The position numbers and the translations under genes were made by a program. Below, in pieces: positions 62,396 to 64,000 of a DNA stretch of 64,000 bases. The stretch is from assembly GCA_963780715.1 (NCBI GenBank), contig CAWADK010000020.1, positions 1 to 64,000 of the forward strand, read 5' to 3'. The stretch comes from JALORV01 sp963780715. GTDB lineage: Bacteria; Pseudomonadota; Gammaproteobacteria; Burkholderiales; Burkholderiaceae_F. The notes beneath the pieces are model-generated. The model made no database searches. It was not told the origin of the DNA and worked only from the letters and a program-made list of their open reading frames with translations. The number at the start of each line of letters is the position of its first letter. The stretch's first letter is position 1.

Positions 62396-63859
62396 ATGCG
62401 GTTGGTTCAGAAGGCGCTGACATTCGATGACGTGCTGCTCGTCCCCGCCCACTCGGCGGTCCTCCCCCGCGACGTCCAGCTCTCCACAAAGCTCTCCCGC
62501 AACATCCCGCTGAATATTCCGCTCGTCGCTGCCGCGATGGACACGGTGACGGAGGCCCAGCTGGCGATCGCGCTGGCCCAGGAAGGCGGGATCGGGATCA
62601 TCCACAAGAACTTCTCGCCGAAGGCTCAGGCGGCCGAGGTGCTGAAGGTCAAGCGCCACGAAGCCGGTGTCTTGCGTGATCCGATCACGCTGACGCAGGA
62701 CATGACGGTGCGTGACGCGATCGAGCTGCAGCGGACGCACAAGATTTCCGGCCTCCCGGTGGTCGACGGCAAGCGGATCGTCGGCATCGTGACCAACCGG
62801 GACCTGCGCTTCGAGACGCGGCTCGACGCGCCGATTCGCGAGATCATGACGCCGCGTGCGCGACTGGTGACCGTGCGTGAGGGCGCGAGTCTGGACGAGG
62901 CCAAGGCGCTGATGCACAAGCACCGCCTGGAACGTGTCCTGGTCATCAACGAGGCCGATGAACTGCTCGGACTCGTGACGGTGAAGGACATCACCAAGGC
63001 GACCGAGCATCCGAGCGCGGCCAAGGACGTGCAGGGCAAGCTGCGCGTCGGCGGCGCGATCAGCACTGGAACAGATTCCGAGGAGCGCGCCGAATTGATG
63101 GTCAAGGCCGGCGTTGACGTACTCATCGTCGACACGGCCCACGGTCATCACCAGGGCGTGATCGACCGGGTGCGCTGGGTGAAGAGGAACTTTCCGCAGG
63201 TGGACGTGGTCGGCGGCAACATCGCCACGGCCGCGGCGGCGAAGGCGCTGGCCGATGCCGGAGCCGATGGCATCAAGGTCGGTATCGGTCCCGGTTCGAT
63301 CTGCACGACGCGCATCGTCGCCGGGGTTGGCGTGCCGCAGATCACCGCCGTGGCCAACGTCGCCAAGGCGCTGGAGGGCACCGGAATCCCGCTGATCGCC
63401 GACGGCGGCGTTCGCTTCTCGGGTGACGTATCCAAGGCGCTCGCCGCCGGGGCCTATGCCGTGATGATGGGTGGCATGTTCGCCGGGACCGAAGAAGCGC
63501 CGGGCGAGGTCATTTTGTTCCAGGGGCGTTCCTACAAGAGCTACCGTGGCATGGGCAGCCTCGGAGCAATGACCGAAGGTTCGGCCGAGCGCTATTTCCA
63601 GGACAACGACGCCAACGTCGACAAGTTCGTCCCCGAGGGTATCGAAGGCATGGTGCCCTACAAGGGCAGCGTGCTTGCGATCATCTACCAGCTCACCGGC
63701 GGACTGCGCTCCAGCATGGGCTACTGCGGTTGCGGAACGATCGACGAGATGAGAACCAAGGCCGAGTTCGTCGAGATCACCGCCGCTGGCATGCGCGAGT
63801 CACACGTGCACGACGTTCGCATCACCAAGGAAGCACCCAACTACCGGCTCGAGACCTGA
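62396..63859 (+). CDS. guaB: Inosine-5'-monophosphate dehydrogenase
   Basis: This 487-residue enzyme oxidises IMP to XMP, the rate-limiting step to GMP. The catalytic cysteine is Cys303 in GPGSICTTRIVAGVGVPQ. Two CBS domains interrupt the barrel at about 92-205 (VRDAIELQRTHKISGLPVVD and MTPRARLVTVREGASLDEAK). The flap and potassium-site region is SYRGMGSLGAM. The start at 62396 gives the conserved MRLVQKALTFDDVLLVPAHS. guaA follows 109 bases downstream. Confidence 0.97.
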   Translation: MRLVQKALTFDDVLLVPAHSAVLPRDVQLSTKLSRNIPLNIPLVAAAMDTVTEAQLAIALAQEGGIGIIHKNFSPKAQAAEVLKVKRHEAGVLRDPITLTQDMTVRDAIELQRTHKISGLPVVDGKRIVGIVTNRDLRFETRLDAPIREIMTPRARLVTVREGASLDEAKALMHKHRLERVLVINEADELLGLVTVKDITKATEHPSAAKDVQGKLRVGGAISTGTDSEERAELMVKAGVDVLIVDTAHGHHQGVIDRVRWVKRNFPQVDVVGGNIATAAAAKALADAGADGIKVGIGPGSICTTRIVAGVGVPQITAVANVAKALEGTGIPLIADGGVRFSGDVSKALAAGAYAVMMGGMFAGTEEAPGEVILFQGRSYKSYRGMGSLGAMTEGSAERYFQDNDANVDKFVPEGIEGMVPYKGSVLAIIYQLTGGLRSSMGYCGCGTIDEMRTKAEFVEITAAGMRESHVHDVRITKEAPNYRLET

Positions 63860-63944
63860 GGGTCGGCGCCATGACGAACATCTCGCTGCCCGCCGGTTCG
63901 CCACTCGCGGGCCGCCGCGGCCTTTCCGTCTCCTTTCACTTTGC

Positions 63945-63960
63945 GCCGCCTTCGGGCGGC
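63945..63960 (+). other. Hairpin with UUCG tetraloop upstream of guaA
   Basis: GCCGCC-TTCG-GGCGGC forms a six-base-pair all-GC stem with a stable tetraloop. It ends eight bases before the guaA ATG and has no T-run. It could limit guaA translation, act in RNA stability, or be incidental in GC-rich DNA. Confidence 0.5.
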
Positions 63961-63968
63961 CGCGTCCC

Positions 63969-64000
63969 ATGAACCACGACAAGATTCTCATTCTCGACTT
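63969..64000 (+). CDS. guaA: GMP synthase, N-terminal fragment (cut by window end)
   Basis: Only the first ten codons are in the window: MNHDKILILD, then the beginning of the next codon (Phe-like). RILILDFGSQ is how the glutamine amidotransferase domain of GMP synthase normally starts, and guaA commonly follows guaB. The product makes GMP from XMP and glutamine. The gene runs off the right edge. Confidence 0.8.
   Translation, partial: MNHDKILILD

Noticed and set aside
1..64000. CRISPR arrays, tRNA or rRNA genes, insertion sequences, phage or toxin-antitoxin islands
   Set aside because: I found no spaced direct repeats, cloverleaf sequence, transposase, integrase or inverted terminal repeats. 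The RatA name is historical and its START domain does not make a toxin locus.

Overview
The window is a GC-rich (roughly two thirds G+C) stretch of a proteobacterial chromosome. The gene order points to a betaproteobacterium, probably in or near Burkholderiales. The supporting runs are smc-zipA-ligA, dapC-dapD-pilU-dapE-prmB, glnD-map / rpsB-tsf-pyrH-frr-uppS-cdsA-dxr-rseP-bamA-skp-lpxD-fabZ-lpxA-lpxB-rnhB-trmH, ppsR/ppsA, and smpB/ratA-rnfH-DUF4124-guaB-guaA. This placement is inference from synteny and protein family only. I saw no tRNA, rRNA, CRISPR array, insertion sequence or phage gene.

Region 1 (1-8.3 kb) is accessory: a secreted S9 peptidase, an exported DUF1254/DUF1214 protein divergent from an AraC-type regulator, a decayed small gene, a small cupin protein, a LysR regulator and a possible broken secreted-protein gene. 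Region 2 (8.3-15.5 kb, minus strand) is a compact operon read CaiB-type CoA-transferase, histidine phosphatase, ACAD11-like kinase, ClpX-like AAA+ protein, MFS transporter, with a YheS-type ABC-F gene just upstream. The ClpX-like protein has no zinc-binding domain and has altered substrate-handling loops.

Region 3 (15.6-21.6 kb, minus strand) holds prmB, the lysine/diaminopimelate genes dapE, dapD and dapC, the pilus-retraction ATPase pilU, and queF. Region 4 (21.7-29.7 kb, plus) holds smc, zipA, ligA, a methylthioinosine phosphorylase and peptide deformylase. glnD and map (29.7-33.1 kb, minus) lie back to back with the long plus-strand housekeeping run (33.1-48.5 kb). That run covers ribosomal protein S2, EF-Ts, UMP kinase, ribosome recycling, isoprenoid, phospholipid, outer-membrane assembly and lipid A synthesis. 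A strong sigma-70 promoter with a long leader precedes rpsB, and a hairpin with a T-run separates rpsB from tsf.

Region 5 (48.8-52.7 kb) is again accessory: a SnoaL-like protein, a TonB/TolA-like envelope protein with a long Ala/Glu/Arg/Gln coiled coil, and a PEP-CTERM exported protein. The PEP-CTERM gene has a sigma-54-like promoter, a palindrome in its leader and a clear terminator. Both of the last two genes are interrupted by many frameshifts, while the surrounding housekeeping genes are intact. Region 6 (52.8-64 kb) holds ppsR/ppsA, an NfeD/stomatin pair (nfeD frameshifted), a 36-residue membrane ORF, a cNMP/CBS/DUF294 signalling protein (frameshifted once), a DnaQ-like exonuclease, smpB, ratA, rnfH, a DUF4124 protein, guaB and the first codons of guaA.

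The candidates most worth following are the ClpX-like operon, the sigma-54/PEP-CTERM unit and the cluster of frameshifts at 49.4-52.6 kb.
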